Virus record (IMG/VR): IMGVR_UViG_3300006734_000053
Span: 1 to 20,143 of that record
DNA length: 20,143 nucleotides
Source of the DNA: a virus
Reading direction: 5' to 3' (one strand)
The notes under the pieces were generated by a model that worked only from the letters and a program-made list of their open reading frames with translations, made no database searches and had not been told where the DNA came from. A program made the position numbers and the translations under genes. This document shows, piece after piece, positions 12,244 to 18,883 of the stretch (its first letter is position 1; every line of letters begins with the position of its first letter).

Positions 12244-12896
12244 ACGCCGTCACCGATATCAAAGCAGACCACAAGTCTATTGCCCAGGCTCTCGCCGCCG
12301 CGCAGATGAAGATGGGCAAGGCGTTGAAGTCTGCCAACAACCCGCATTTCAAAAGCAAGTATGCCGACCTCGCCAGCGTTGTCGATGCCTGTATGCCAGC
12401 GCTGAACGAGGCGGGTATTGCTGTGATCCAGCCGACCACCGACGACGATAGCGGGCGGTATGTTGAAACGATCCTTATTCACGGCGAGAGCGGCGAAACG
12501 CTAAAATGCCGCGTCCCGCTGATCGTGGGCAAGAACGATATGCAGGGGTATGGCAGCGCGGTCACATACGCCCGCCGCTACGGCCTTATGAGCATGTCAG
12601 GCATAGCCCCAGAGGACGACGACGGCAATGCAGCGGCCAAGTCACCACCACCCGAACAAGCCAAGCCGCGCCTTCTGACGCCCGACCAGTTCATCAAGCT
12701 GCGCGACAAGATCGAAGCGGCAGAGGTTGACGAGGCAAAGGTGCTTGAACGCTTCGGTGCTCCGTCTCTCCAGCAATTCCCCGCGATCAAGTTTGAAGCC
12801 GCGATGAAAAGCCTAGACGCCACGATTGCCGCCAAGGCCCCGCAAGAGAACGCCGATCTAGAAGGCGACAACATTCCAGAACACGAGGACGCATAA
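12240..12896 (+). CDS. erf: ERF family single-strand annealing protein
   Basis: 218 residues. The N-terminal domain shows the ERF family pattern: SIAQALAAAQMKMGKALKSA, then NPHFKSKYADLASVVDACMP, then NEAGIAVIQPT, then GYGSAVTYARRYGLMSMSGI and the acidic PEDDDGNAA. ERF proteins anneal complementary single strands and were first known from phage P22, where they circularise the genome and aid recombination. The C-terminal part (about 140-218) is a charged helix and linker. The neighbours, an exonuclease-like protein, SSB and NinB, fit a phage recombination module. AGGAGG lies upstream of the ATG. Confidence 0.92.
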   Translation: MNAVTDIKADHKSIAQALAAAQMKMGKALKSANNPHFKSKYADLASVVDACMPALNEAGIAVIQPTTDDDSGRYVETILIHGESGETLKCRVPLIVGKNDMQGYGSAVTYARRYGLMSMSGIAPEDDDGNAAAKSPPPEQAKPRLLTPDQFIKLRDKIEAAEVDEAKVLERFGAPSLQQFPAIKFEAAMKSLDATIAAKAPQENADLEGDNIPEHEDA

Positions 12897-12897
12897 C

Positions 12898-13608
12898 ATG
12901 AATGTGCAGACCAACATTGACCCCATTGCGGCGGTCTACAAATCAAGCCGGTTTGTCTATTTCGATATTGAGACAATTTGCAGCCAAGATGAGGACTACC
13001 GCCAGACGCTTGCCCGCAAAGTGACCGCGCCCGCAACGTTCAAAAAGCAGGACAGCATTGACAGGTGGCTTTCCGAGAACCGCGACAGCGCGGCAGACGA
13101 GGCGATGGCAAAGACTAGCTTTGACGGCGGGCGCGGCCATGTCTGCACAATCTCATGGGCAAAGAATGACAGCGGCATTGAAACCCGCCACGCCAAGACG
13201 ATCAGCGAAGAGCGCGAGGTGATTGGCGACTTCTTTGCGGATCTGGACCCCTACCACTCGGAAACGCTGGTGGGCCACAATATCACGGGCTTTGACCTGG
13301 CGTTCCTGAAAAAACGCGCCGTCTGCTTGGGCATCAAGATGCCAGCGCCGTCCAGCTTTCCACGCGACCCGAAGCCTTGGGACAAGTCGGTCCAAGACAC
13401 CATGAGCATGTGGGCTGGCGGCACGGGCCGGATCAGCATGGATAACCTGTGCAACATTCTCGGCATCAAGGGCAAGGAAGGCTTTGACGGGTCGATGGTG
13501 GCCGAAGCGTGGGCCAAAGGCGATCACGATACGATTGCGGAATACTGCCGCGACGACGTGTGGCGTACCCGCGAAATTCACAAGCGCTTTCTGATGGCGG
13601 GGTACTGA
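12898..13608 (+). CDS. DEDDy 3'-5' exonuclease (PolB-like predicted exonuclease)
   Basis: 236 residues of the RNase H-like DnaQ superfamily. The four acidic positions of a two-metal exonuclease are visible: D23 and E25 in VYFDIET, D133 in VGHNITGFDLAFL, and D220 in YCRDDVW with Y216 four residues before it, which makes it the DEDDy class. It resembles the family annotated as predicted 3'-5' exonuclease related to PolB. Placed between erf and gapR it probably trims DNA ends during annealing recombination, or proofreads. The start lies one base after the erf stop with a GAGG site upstream. Confidence 0.85.
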   Translation: MNVQTNIDPIAAVYKSSRFVYFDIETICSQDEDYRQTLARKVTAPATFKKQDSIDRWLSENRDSAADEAMAKTSFDGGRGHVCTISWAKNDSGIETRHAKTISEEREVIGDFFADLDPYHSETLVGHNITGFDLAFLKKRAVCLGIKMPAPSSFPRDPKPWDKSVQDTMSMWAGGTGRISMDNLCNILGIKGKEGFDGSMVAEAWAKGDHDTIAEYCRDDVWRTREIHKRFLMAGY

Positions 13609-13610
13609 GC

Positions 13611-13859
13611 ATGAGCGACGAAACCCACCGCGTGACCGCGAATGAGCTGCGTCAGTTCGTAGAGCGGATCGAAAATCTTGATGCGCAGAAGAAAGACCTC
13701 GCGGACCTGCGCAAGGACGTGTTCGCGGAAGCCAAGGCGCGAGGCTACGACGGCCCCGCCCTGACGGCCCTGATTAAGCTCCGCGCTGCCGATCCGGCCA
13801 AGCAATCTGAATTTGAAGCGGTGCTGGAGATGTACCGGAACGCCTTGGAGGGCAAGTAA
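13611..13859 (+). CDS. GapR-like DUF2312 protein
   Basis: 82 residues matching the DUF2312 family almost end to end: ANELRQFVERIENLDAQKKD, then LRKDVFAEAKARGYDGPALT, LIKLRAADP and a last helix EAVLEMYRNALEGK. The Caulobacter member GapR is a nucleoid-associated protein that clamps overtwisted DNA ahead of forks and polymerases and stimulates topoisomerases. A prophage copy in a recombination and replication module may serve phage replication or influence the host nucleoid; that is inference. It lies two bases after the exonuclease stop and one base before the next gene. Confidence 0.88.
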   Translation: MSDETHRVTANELRQFVERIENLDAQKKDLADLRKDVFAEAKARGYDGPALTALIKLRAADPAKQSEFEAVLEMYRNALEGK

Positions 13860-13860
13860 C

Positions 13861-14412
13861 ATGCAAGTTTTGATGATCGCAGGCAACGTGGGAATCCATG
13901 AGCTTTTGCGGTGTGACTTTTCTACAGGAGAGATAACCTGGAGGTTCAGGACCGAGGAGATGTTGATCAGGGCTGGTCGCGGTCAAGCACTAAACAAACT
14001 CCCAACTTGGAACTCAAGATATGCTGGAAGGAAAGGGTTCACCTGCATTGATGGGCATGGATACCTCATGGGTAGAATTTTCAGTAAGGCATACAAAGCG
14101 CACAGAGTAATTTGGGCACTGAAAAACGGTGAATGGCCTAATGATCAGATAGACCATTTGAATGGGGATCGAACGGACAACAGATTAATCAATCTAAGGT
14201 CGGTTTGCCAGTCCGAAAATAACCAAAACCTGAAAGCTAGAAGTGACAACAAAAGTGGTCACGTAGGGGTTTGCTTCGACCAGTCGAGGAAGAAGTGGCT
14301 AGCGACAATAAACACCAAATACATCGGACGGTTTGAAACTAAATGCGAAGCCATTGCGGCACGCCAAAACCATCCAGACGCACGCCAATTCACAGAAAGG
14401 CACGGTAACTGA
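13861..14412 (+). CDS. HNH homing endonuclease with AP2-like domain, fused to a copy of the SSB start
   Basis: 183 residues. The first 11 (MQVLMIAGNVG) match the start of the SSB encoded next (MQTLIIAGTCG). From residue 12 a typical HNH protein begins: IHELLRCDFSTGEITWRF. The HNH core lies around 80-111, with H81 in AHRVIWAL, D98-H99 and N101 in IDHLNGD, and N107 and N111. An AP2-like DNA-binding part follows (about 132-168: SGHVGVCFDQSRKKWLATIN). The body is visibly more AT-rich than its neighbours, a sign of recent transfer. It stops in a TGATG overlap with ssb. I read it as a mobile gene that inserted into ssb, took over its native start and supplied a recoded one behind it. Confidence 0.85.
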   Translation: MQVLMIAGNVGIHELLRCDFSTGEITWRFRTEEMLIRAGRGQALNKLPTWNSRYAGRKGFTCIDGHGYLMGRIFSKAYKAHRVIWALKNGEWPNDQIDHLNGDRTDNRLINLRSVCQSENNQNLKARSDNKSGHVGVCFDQSRKKWLATINTKYIGRFETKCEAIAARQNHPDARQFTERHGN

Positions 14413-14846
14413 TGCAAACTCTTATTATAGCAGGGACTTGTGGTCGCGACGCCGTATTGCGCCGAACACAGGCCGGTGACGCCGTGCTGGGGTTCTCGCT
14501 GGCCGTGGACAACGGCAAGGACAAGAACGGCAACAAGCGCGACAGCACTTGGTACGATTGCAGCGTGTGGGGCAAGCGGGCGGAAAGCCTAGAGCGCTTC
14601 ATCACGAAAGGAACCAAGCTGACCCTGACCGGACGCCCGACCGTGGACGCATACGAGGGCAAAGGCAAACTTGGCATTTCGGTGAACGAATTGACGTTCC
14701 AAGGCGGCGGCTCCGATAGCGGCGGCGGTCAGTCTGGCGGGGGCTATGACAGCGGCGCGTCTGGTGGCGGGTACGGCGGGGGGAACTCCGGCGGATCGCG
14801 TGATCTAGGAGATTCTATCCCGTTTGCCCCAGAGTGGCGCATCTGA
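14412..14846 (+). CDS. ssb: Single-stranded DNA-binding protein
   Basis: 144 residues with an OB fold: LIIAGTCGRDAVLRRTQAGD, then VLGFSLAVDNGKDKNG, STWYDCSVWGKRAESL and ITKGTKLTLTGRP. A Gly/Ser-rich flexible tail follows (about 100-130) and an end DLGDSIPFAPEWRI; the host-type tip DDDIPF is replaced by DSIPF with extra residues after it, so its contact with host partners may differ. SSB coats single strands during phage replication and annealing. The first 11 codons are AT-rich at third positions unlike the rest of the gene and seem to be a recoded start brought by the HNH gene upstream. Confidence 0.93.
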   Translation: MQTLIIAGTCGRDAVLRRTQAGDAVLGFSLAVDNGKDKNGNKRDSTWYDCSVWGKRAESLERFITKGTKLTLTGRPTVDAYEGKGKLGISVNELTFQGGGSDSGGGQSGGGYDSGASGGGYGGGNSGGSRDLGDSIPFAPEWRI

Positions 14847-15007
14847 CCCCTCACGGGAAAGCGCGGCTTATCGCCCGCATTAACGCCTTCACCAGCCTGA
14901 GCGACCTTGCAGGCTGGTGGGAAAACAACCTCGCGTATCCGTATCAGCGCGACCCCGACATCATTGCAGCGAAAGACGCGAAGAAAGGACAGCTAGATGG
15001 CACCTAG
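14834..15007 (+). CDS. Small hypothetical protein after SSB (57 residues)
   Basis: Starts at GTG 14834 inside the end of ssb (overlap 13 bases) and ends 11 bases into ninB. The product reads VAHLTPHGKARLIARINAFT, then SLSDLAGWWENNLAYPYQRD, ending KDAKKGQLDGT, a well-formed helical protein with a Trp pair. Without it there would be a 150-base hole in an otherwise gapless operon. No ribosome site stands before the GTG, so ribosomes finishing ssb probably restart here. Comparable short helical proteins follow ssb in other phages; function unknown. Confidence 0.65.
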   Translation: MAHLTPHGKARLIARINAFTSLSDLAGWWENNLAYPYQRDPDIIAAKDAKKGQLDGT

Positions 15008-15479
15008 AGTAATCATTCTGACCGGCGACATGCAGCGCACCCAAGCGAAATGCGTAGTCGATCAAGCGCCAGCGGGCGCGGTCCTCACGGTCACGCAGAA
15101 AGCCGAAATGCGCACCAACGCGCAGAACCGCCTTGTGCATCGCTGGTTCGCAGATATCGCCCGCCACCATTCGTTTGGTGAGAGCGAAGCGGATATCAAG
15201 GCAGAGTGCAACCTGATGTTTGGCCGGCCAATCCTGAGCCGCGACGACCCCGAATGGGAAAGCGTGTTCGGCTACATCTTCGACGCGCTGAACAAGCCGT
15301 CCAAGCTGAAAGCGATCCGCGTTCTGGACGTGCCGTTCACCCGCCGCATGGGGGTCAAGCAGCTTACAGAATATATGGATCAGATGTCCCGTTTTTACGC
15401 AGAGCAAGGCGTGATCCTGACGGACCCCGACGCCCGCCGCTATGAGCAGGATATGCAGCAAGAGGGGGCGCGGGCATGA
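14997..15479 (+). CDS. ninB: NinB-like recombination protein
   Basis: 160 residues fitting the NinB family: an early strand (VIILTGDMQRTQAKCVVDQA), the conserved region MRTNAQNRLVHRWFADIA, and the end FTRRMGVKQLTEYMDQMSRF. Lambda NinB (Orf) binds single-stranded DNA and SSB and takes the place of RecFOR in phage recombination, so its position right after SSB makes sense. AAGGA lies upstream of the ATG. It ends in an ATGA overlap with a small membrane protein gene. Confidence 0.82.
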   Translation: MAPRVIILTGDMQRTQAKCVVDQAPAGAVLTVTQKAEMRTNAQNRLVHRWFADIARHHSFGESEADIKAECNLMFGRPILSRDDPEWESVFGYIFDALNKPSKLKAIRVLDVPFTRRMGVKQLTEYMDQMSRFYAEQGVILTDPDARRYEQDMQQEGARA

Positions 15480-15625
15480 TTATGCTATTTTGCCTTTGCG
15501 CGACAGTTTGGGCGCAGGCGACCGATAGAGAAGCCGCATTCTGGGGCTTCGGTGCCGTAGTTGGTTTCATCGCAGATATTCTAATCGTCACTGCGCTTTT
15601 TGACGCCTTCGGGGGATGCCAATGA
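15476..15625 (+). CDS. Small membrane protein (49 residues)
   Basis: MIMLFCLCATVWAQATDREA followed by AFWGFGAVVGFIADILIVTA and LFDAFGGCQ. A short hydrophobic N-terminus resembles a signal peptide or first span, and residues 21-42 form a clear membrane helix. ATGA overlaps at both ends. Function unknown; it lies between two recombination genes. Confidence 0.55.
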   Translation: MIMLFCLCATVWAQATDREAAFWGFGAVVGFIADILIVTALFDAFGGCQ

Positions 15626-16062
15626 ACCAGATATCCCCCCGTGGCCCGCTTGGCCTCAAGGTGCCAAAGCCAAAGAGAGTTAAGAAAGGCCTAAGAAAGG
15701 TCTCCAAGAAACGATCCGCCCACCGGTCAACAAAAAAAGGGCAATGCGGCCTTTCTTACATGGGAGCAGTTAAGCAACTTCCCTGCGTTATCTGTGGTTC
15801 ACCGCCCCCGAATGACGCCCACCATTGCCAAAGCCGCCCGCCTGCCGACGAGCCGCACGGGTATGACCAGTTACCAGCAGCGGGTCGCAAGAGCGGTGAC
15901 CGTGACACGATCCCGCTTTGCCATTGGGATTGCCACCAAGAAGGCCCGAACGCCTACCACAAGAGCAAGCGGGCATGGGAGGCGAGAAACGGGCCGGATT
16001 ACGGGTTTATCCCAACTACCCGCGCAGCCGTTGCGGCGATGTTGGGCGAGATTGATTACTGA
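15622..16062 (+). CDS. Ref/DUF968-like HNH nuclease
   Basis: 146 residues. A very basic N-terminus (about 14-40, Lys/Arg-rich) is followed by a zinc-bound HNH-like fold: C55 and C58 in LPCVICGS, H67-H68 in DAHHC, then C100, H101, C104 and H105 in IPLCHWDCH, and H113. The pattern matches DUF968 and the RecA-dependent nuclease Ref of phage P1, which cuts DNA at RecA-made displacement loops. The neighbours, erf, ssb and ninB, fit a recombination role. Start ATG 15622 overlaps the preceding stop; an ATG two codons upstream is possible but uncoupled. Confidence 0.75.
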   Translation: MNQISPRGPLGLKVPKPKRVKKGLRKVSKKRSAHRSTKKGQCGLSYMGAVKQLPCVICGSPPPNDAHHCQSRPPADEPHGYDQLPAAGRKSGDRDTIPLCHWDCHQEGPNAYHKSKRAWEARNGPDYGFIPTTRAAVAAMLGEIDY

Positions 16063-16124
16063 GATTCCCGCTCTGGGGATAACGCGGCCACAGCGAACTA
16101 GTGGCGACAAGAAGCCCGATGGGC

Positions 16125-16202
16125 GTTTGTTGTAACCAAACTGACGCGCTACGTCACCCGCCCGTCGATCCGCGCCACCTCCACATGAGGGGATCGGCGG
16201 GC
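16125..16202 (+). other. Gene-free gap with two hairpins in the rightward operon
   Basis: The 156 bases between the Ref-like gene and the next start (16063-16218) hold no credible gene. They contain a hairpin GTTTG-N7-CAAAC (16125-16141) and a larger one: a 12-bp stem 16160-16171 with 16191-16202 (one G.U pair, allowed on the plus strand), with a small inner stem CCTC/GAGG (16178-16190). No T-run follows, so it is not a standard terminator; it may be an attenuator, an RNA-processing site or a regulatory RNA. Confidence 0.45.
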
Positions 16203-16218
16203 AACATAGGAGAGAGCA

Positions 16219-16320
16219 ATGAGCAAGCTTATTCACCGCGTCCGAGCGCTGTTTGCCACCGGATGCACCAGAGATTGCAACCAAGGGCGTGAGTGCCCGC
16301 TACGGAAGGCGAAGCCATGA
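16219..16320 (+). CDS. Small Cys-containing peptide (33 residues)
   Basis: MSKLIHRVRALFATGCTRDC followed by NQGRECPLRKAKP. It has three cysteines and a basic character. AGGAGAGAG precedes the ATG by a few bases, a good ribosome site placed right after the structured gap. The end overlaps the next start as ATGA. Function unknown. Confidence 0.5.
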   Translation: MSKLIHRVRALFATGCTRDCNQGRECPLRKAKP

Positions 16321-16511
16321 CCTACGACGACATGATCCTGCGCGGTCCAGAAGAGCGGAACGAGGTTGGCACCGAAGATGGCGACACCTGCGGGCGCTAC
16401 CCTGAGCCTGACGAGGATATGCCGCGAGGGTATAAGCCGAAGCCCTGCGCGGGCGTTATGATGGATTGGGCTAACGGTATAAAATGCGACACTTGCGGAG
16501 AGATAGCATGA
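16317..16511 (+). CDS. Small hypothetical protein with C-terminal CxxC (64 residues)
   Basis: Starts at ATG 16317 in an ATGA overlap. The product is acidic at first (MTYDDMILRGPEERNEVGTE) and has cysteines at DTCGRYP, KPCAGV and a final CDTCGEIA, enough for one zinc site. It ends coupled to the next gene. Such short zinc-binding proteins are frequent near phage integrase genes; no function known. Confidence 0.55.
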   Translation: MTYDDMILRGPEERNEVGTEDGDTCGRYPEPDEDMPRGYKPKPCAGVMMDWANGIKCDTCGEIA

Positions 16512-16894
16512 CACCGGACGAACAGACAGTAGAGCGCGTGGCAAAGGCTTTGTGGGCCTTGAACTGCGAAGAATACACATATGACGAAGCCAAGAAGGGC
16601 GCGGCCAACGGAGAGCAGAAACACGCGAACGCCGTTGAGTACATCCACGAACTTGCCGAGGCCGCTATAATCGCCATGAAAGAAGCGGGGATGGATCGCC
16701 TCGTAGCAGAGGGGCAGCAATGTGACGCCATCGCCATCGCCATCGCCCGCAATGACGCGCTGCGCGAGGCGGCGCATGAATGTGAGCAAGTGGCTTACAG
16801 CGGTAAATATCCGCAAGACGACCAGAGCGAATTGGGTTGTCTTAGATGCCGCGACAACGTCCTCGCCATGATCGAAGGAGACACCAATGATTGA
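16508..16894 (+). CDS. Hypothetical phage protein sharing a 40-bp repeat with the next gene
   Basis: 128 residues from ATG 16508 (ATGA overlap). The N-terminal part (TVERVAKALWALNCEEYTYD) resembles short accessory domains found in many prophage proteins; the centre holds MDRLVAEGQQCDA, coded by a 40-bp stretch that recurs with three changes in the next gene, and the end has CLRCRDN. Ala/Glu-rich and helical. It overlaps the next gene by 8 bases. Function unknown; it looks like part of a module-shuffled family. Confidence 0.6.
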   Translation: MTPDEQTVERVAKALWALNCEEYTYDEAKKGAANGEQKHANAVEYIHELAEAAIIAMKEAGMDRLVAEGQQCDAIAIAIARNDALREAAHECEQVAYSGKYPQDDQSELGCLRCRDNVLAMIEGDTND

Positions 16895-17630
16895 GCAACT
16901 AAAGCCCTGCCCGTTCTGCGGAGGTGAGGCGGATATAATGACACCCGAAGCAGATAACATGAGGTTTGCCACCGTCATGTGTATGGGCTGCTACGTCACG
17001 GGCAAGGGATGCGAGATTATAGCCGAGGCCGTTGAGGCATGGAACGCCCGCGCCGCTATCGCAGCCATGCGCAATGACGCCGCTATGGATCGCCTAGTAG
17101 CCGAGGGGCAGCGATGTGACGCCATGACACCGCAGGATGATCGAAGCCTGCCGGGCCGTATCATGGTTTGGCACAGCAGCCCTACGCTTAACCATTTGGG
17201 GACGTGGGCAACTACGCGTTACCCAGACGACGCCGTTGCTTACGTTCCGGAATCATTAGAGGCACCGACCGCAGTATTGGACGAAACATCACCAAGGGCA
17301 GCAATCGGTGAAATCGGGAACCAGATGCACAATTTGGCTTGTGAATTTCAGAGCAACGAAGACTTGGCCGAAAGGCTGGGAGGCTTCGCTTGTGAACTTT
17401 GGCGTGTTGCGCAGTCTGCATCATCCGAGCCTATACCCACCATGACACCGCAGGAGGCGGCGAAGGTATCCGCCGAAGACCGCGAAAACATCGTGGATGA
17501 AATCGAGAGCATCATCTGTGAGACGCACGAAATGGATGTGCGCGATATAGATTACGCCGAAAACATCGTTTCATGGCTAGAGCGGCACCACCCCGCCGCC
17601 CTACGCGCTATCTCGGAGGACAGCCAATGA
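16887..17630 (+). CDS. Lar-like zinc-ribbon protein with variable tail
   Basis: 247 residues. The N-terminus is a zinc ribbon of the Lar restriction-alleviation type: LKPCPFCGGEADIM with C8 and C11, then MCMGCYVTGKG with C32 and C35, ending EAVEAWNARA. Lar of the Rac prophage lowers type I restriction by the host. The rest is a mosaic: a repeat MDRLVAEGQRCDA (about 67-79) shared with the gene before, a DUF551-like stretch (MVWHSSPTLNHLGTWATTRY), and an acidic helical C-terminus. Many phage proteins join a Lar ribbon to unrelated tails, so real anti-restriction activity is uncertain. Confidence 0.65.
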   Translation: MIEQLKPCPFCGGEADIMTPEADNMRFATVMCMGCYVTGKGCEIIAEAVEAWNARAAIAAMRNDAAMDRLVAEGQRCDAMTPQDDRSLPGRIMVWHSSPTLNHLGTWATTRYPDDAVAYVPESLEAPTAVLDETSPRAAIGEIGNQMHNLACEFQSNEDLAERLGGFACELWRVAQSASSEPIPTMTPQEAAKVSAEDRENIVDEIESIICETHEMDVRDIDYAENIVSWLERHHPAALRAISEDSQ

Positions 17631-17890
17631 CCACATGGACCGAAGCCCAGATCGACCGCCACTTGCACCTTTGGGAGCATAGGCACGGGCCAGACAGCCC
17701 GGAAGCGGGGATTGTGCGGCAGTTGCGGGCGGAGCGGGATATCGCGCGGGAGTCTGCGGCGGACTATAGCGATATCCCTGACACGCCAGAACAGCGGGCA
17801 TTTATCGCGCAGCATAATGAGGAAATGAAGCGCAGGCACCCTAACCTCAAAAGCATATACCCCACCACACAGGAGACACCCCATGAGTGA
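17627..17890 (+). CDS. Hypothetical phage protein (87 residues)
   Basis: From ATG 17627 (ATGA overlap). MTTWTEAQIDRHLHLWEHRH, then SPEAGIVRQLRAERDIARES, a charged helical protein ending in TPHE. The end is encoded by a 17-bp stretch that also forms the end of the next gene. No family recognised. Confidence 0.55.
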   Translation: MTTWTEAQIDRHLHLWEHRHGPDSPEAGIVRQLRAERDIARESAADYSDIPDTPEQRAFIAQHNEEMKRRHPNLKSIYPTTQETPHE

Positions 17891-18119
17891 TCGACGGAGA
17901 CTTTCTAATGCAATAAGAAGGGCAGCCCAGTCAGCGGGCGAATACCGAGAGGCCCAAAAAGAAATGCACGAGGCGTTCGAGGCAGTATACGGTTTCGACC
18001 TCTGCATTGAAGAGCTTAACGACGACTGGACTGATCCGCTGGTTTATGGCGACGGGCCTTACCCATCGCTGGCCCAATTTGATCAAGCCGTCAATAAGAT
18101 GAGGACACCCCATGAGTGA
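17883..18119 (+). CDS. Hypothetical phage protein (78 residues)
   Basis: Starts at ATG 17883, 8 bases inside the preceding gene. MSDRRRLSNAIRRAAQSAGE leads into a helical region with an acidic, aromatic end (DLCIEELNDDWTDPLVYGDG). It closes with the same TPHE end as the gene before, because both junctions use the same 17-bp stop-start sequence. Function unknown. Confidence 0.55.
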   Translation: MSDRRRLSNAIRRAAQSAGEYREAQKEMHEAFEAVYGFDLCIEELNDDWTDPLVYGDGPYPSLAQFDQAVNKMRTPHE

Positions 18120-18447
18120 TATGCGCGACACGCTAACGGGGATCATTGCCCGCGAGGTCATGGACGCGGAAGCAACCGCAGACGCAATCATTGCCGCGCT
18201 GCCGGGGCGGGTTCTGCCGTTGGAGTGGTTAGGTGGTGGAAAGCGCCATCACGCTGGGAATTACGTGATTGAGGATATTAGCACCCCACGGCGGGAAATC
18301 CGACGCTTGCTACACGCCTCATTCGGCACAACCTACTTGGCAGACTTTGGAGGTGATCGCCCCCTAAAAGCCGCCAAAGCCGCTGCACAAGCCCACCACA
18401 CCGCCGCCATCCTATCGGCCTTCGGGGTACAGGGAGGGGAGGCATGA
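18112..18447 (+). CDS. Hypothetical phage accessory protein
   Basis: 111 residues. It has the shape of a widespread prophage accessory type: a helical start (MSDMRDTLTGIIAREVMDAE), a centre with LPLEWLGGGKRHHAGNYVIE resembling a small substrate-like beta unit, and an end KAAAQAHHTAAILSAFG. No biochemical function is known to me for these. It starts 8 bases inside the gene before and ends in an ATGA overlap. Confidence 0.6.
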   Translation: MSDMRDTLTGIIAREVMDAEATADAIIAALPGRVLPLEWLGGGKRHHAGNYVIEDISTPRREIRRLLHASFGTTYLADFGGDRPLKAAKAAAQAHHTAAILSAFGVQGGEA

Positions 18448-18620
18448 GCCAGCCGACAGCCTGCACGCGCTGCAAATGGTGGCAGCAGGGCCGGTCAGTT
18501 CTGATTGGCGAGTGCCGCCGGATGCCGCCCGTATTCATCGACAACCCCACCGAAGCCCGCGCTTGGCCTCATACGAAGCGCGGCGATTGGTGCGGAGAGT
18601 TTAAGGAGCGTGAAGAATGA
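18444..18620 (+). CDS. Small Cys/Trp-rich protein (58 residues)
   Basis: MSQPTACTRCKWWQQGRSVL then IGECRRMPPVF and a final KRGDWCGEFKEREE. Four cysteines in a CxxC...C...C layout with conserved-looking WW, RMPP and WCGEF segments make a likely zinc-binding mini-protein; short proteins with these segments are common in alphaproteobacterial prophages. ATGA overlaps at both ends. Function unknown. Confidence 0.6.
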   Translation: MSQPTACTRCKWWQQGRSVLIGECRRMPPVFIDNPTEARAWPHTKRGDWCGEFKEREE

Positions 18621-18883
18621 GCAAAGTTCACAACAAACGAGCCGGAACCGCACCTCGTGACGCCGTTTACATTGGCCGGGGTAGCCCTTGGGGTAATCCG
18701 TTTGTCATTGGCAAAGACGGAACCCGCGATGAAGTCTGCGACAAGTTTGAACGCGAAACATTGCCGACGCTAGATATTGAGCCGCTACGGGGCAAGCATC
18801 TTGTCTGCTATTGCAAACCTGCACGATGCCACGGCGACGCGATCTTAGCTGCCCTGTCATTGCCAAAGGAGGGCGCAGAATGA
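18617..18883 (+). CDS. DUF4326 protein
   Basis: 88 residues with the DUF4326 signature: VYIGRGSPWGNPFVIGKDGT then RDEVCDKFE, and LRGKHLVCYCKPARCHGDAI near the end. The conserved Cys and His in the last part suggest a metal or substrate site. The family occurs in phages and bacteria; its biochemical role is not settled. Length is normal and the gene is coupled on both sides. Confidence 0.82.
   Translation: MSKVHNKRAGTAPRDAVYIGRGSPWGNPFVIGKDGTRDEVCDKFERETLPTLDIEPLRGKHLVCYCKPARCHGDAILAALSLPKEGAE

Noticed and set aside
13861-14846. An intein or intron in ssb
   Set aside because: The HNH frame ends with a stop and ssb restarts with its own ATG (TGATG). No splice motifs are present, and the C-terminal His-Asn of inteins is missing.
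16397-16978. A 193-codon minus-strand frame opposite the accessory genes
   Set aside because: It is antisense to two coupled plus-strand genes, one with a clear zinc ribbon, and has no promoter or ribosome site.
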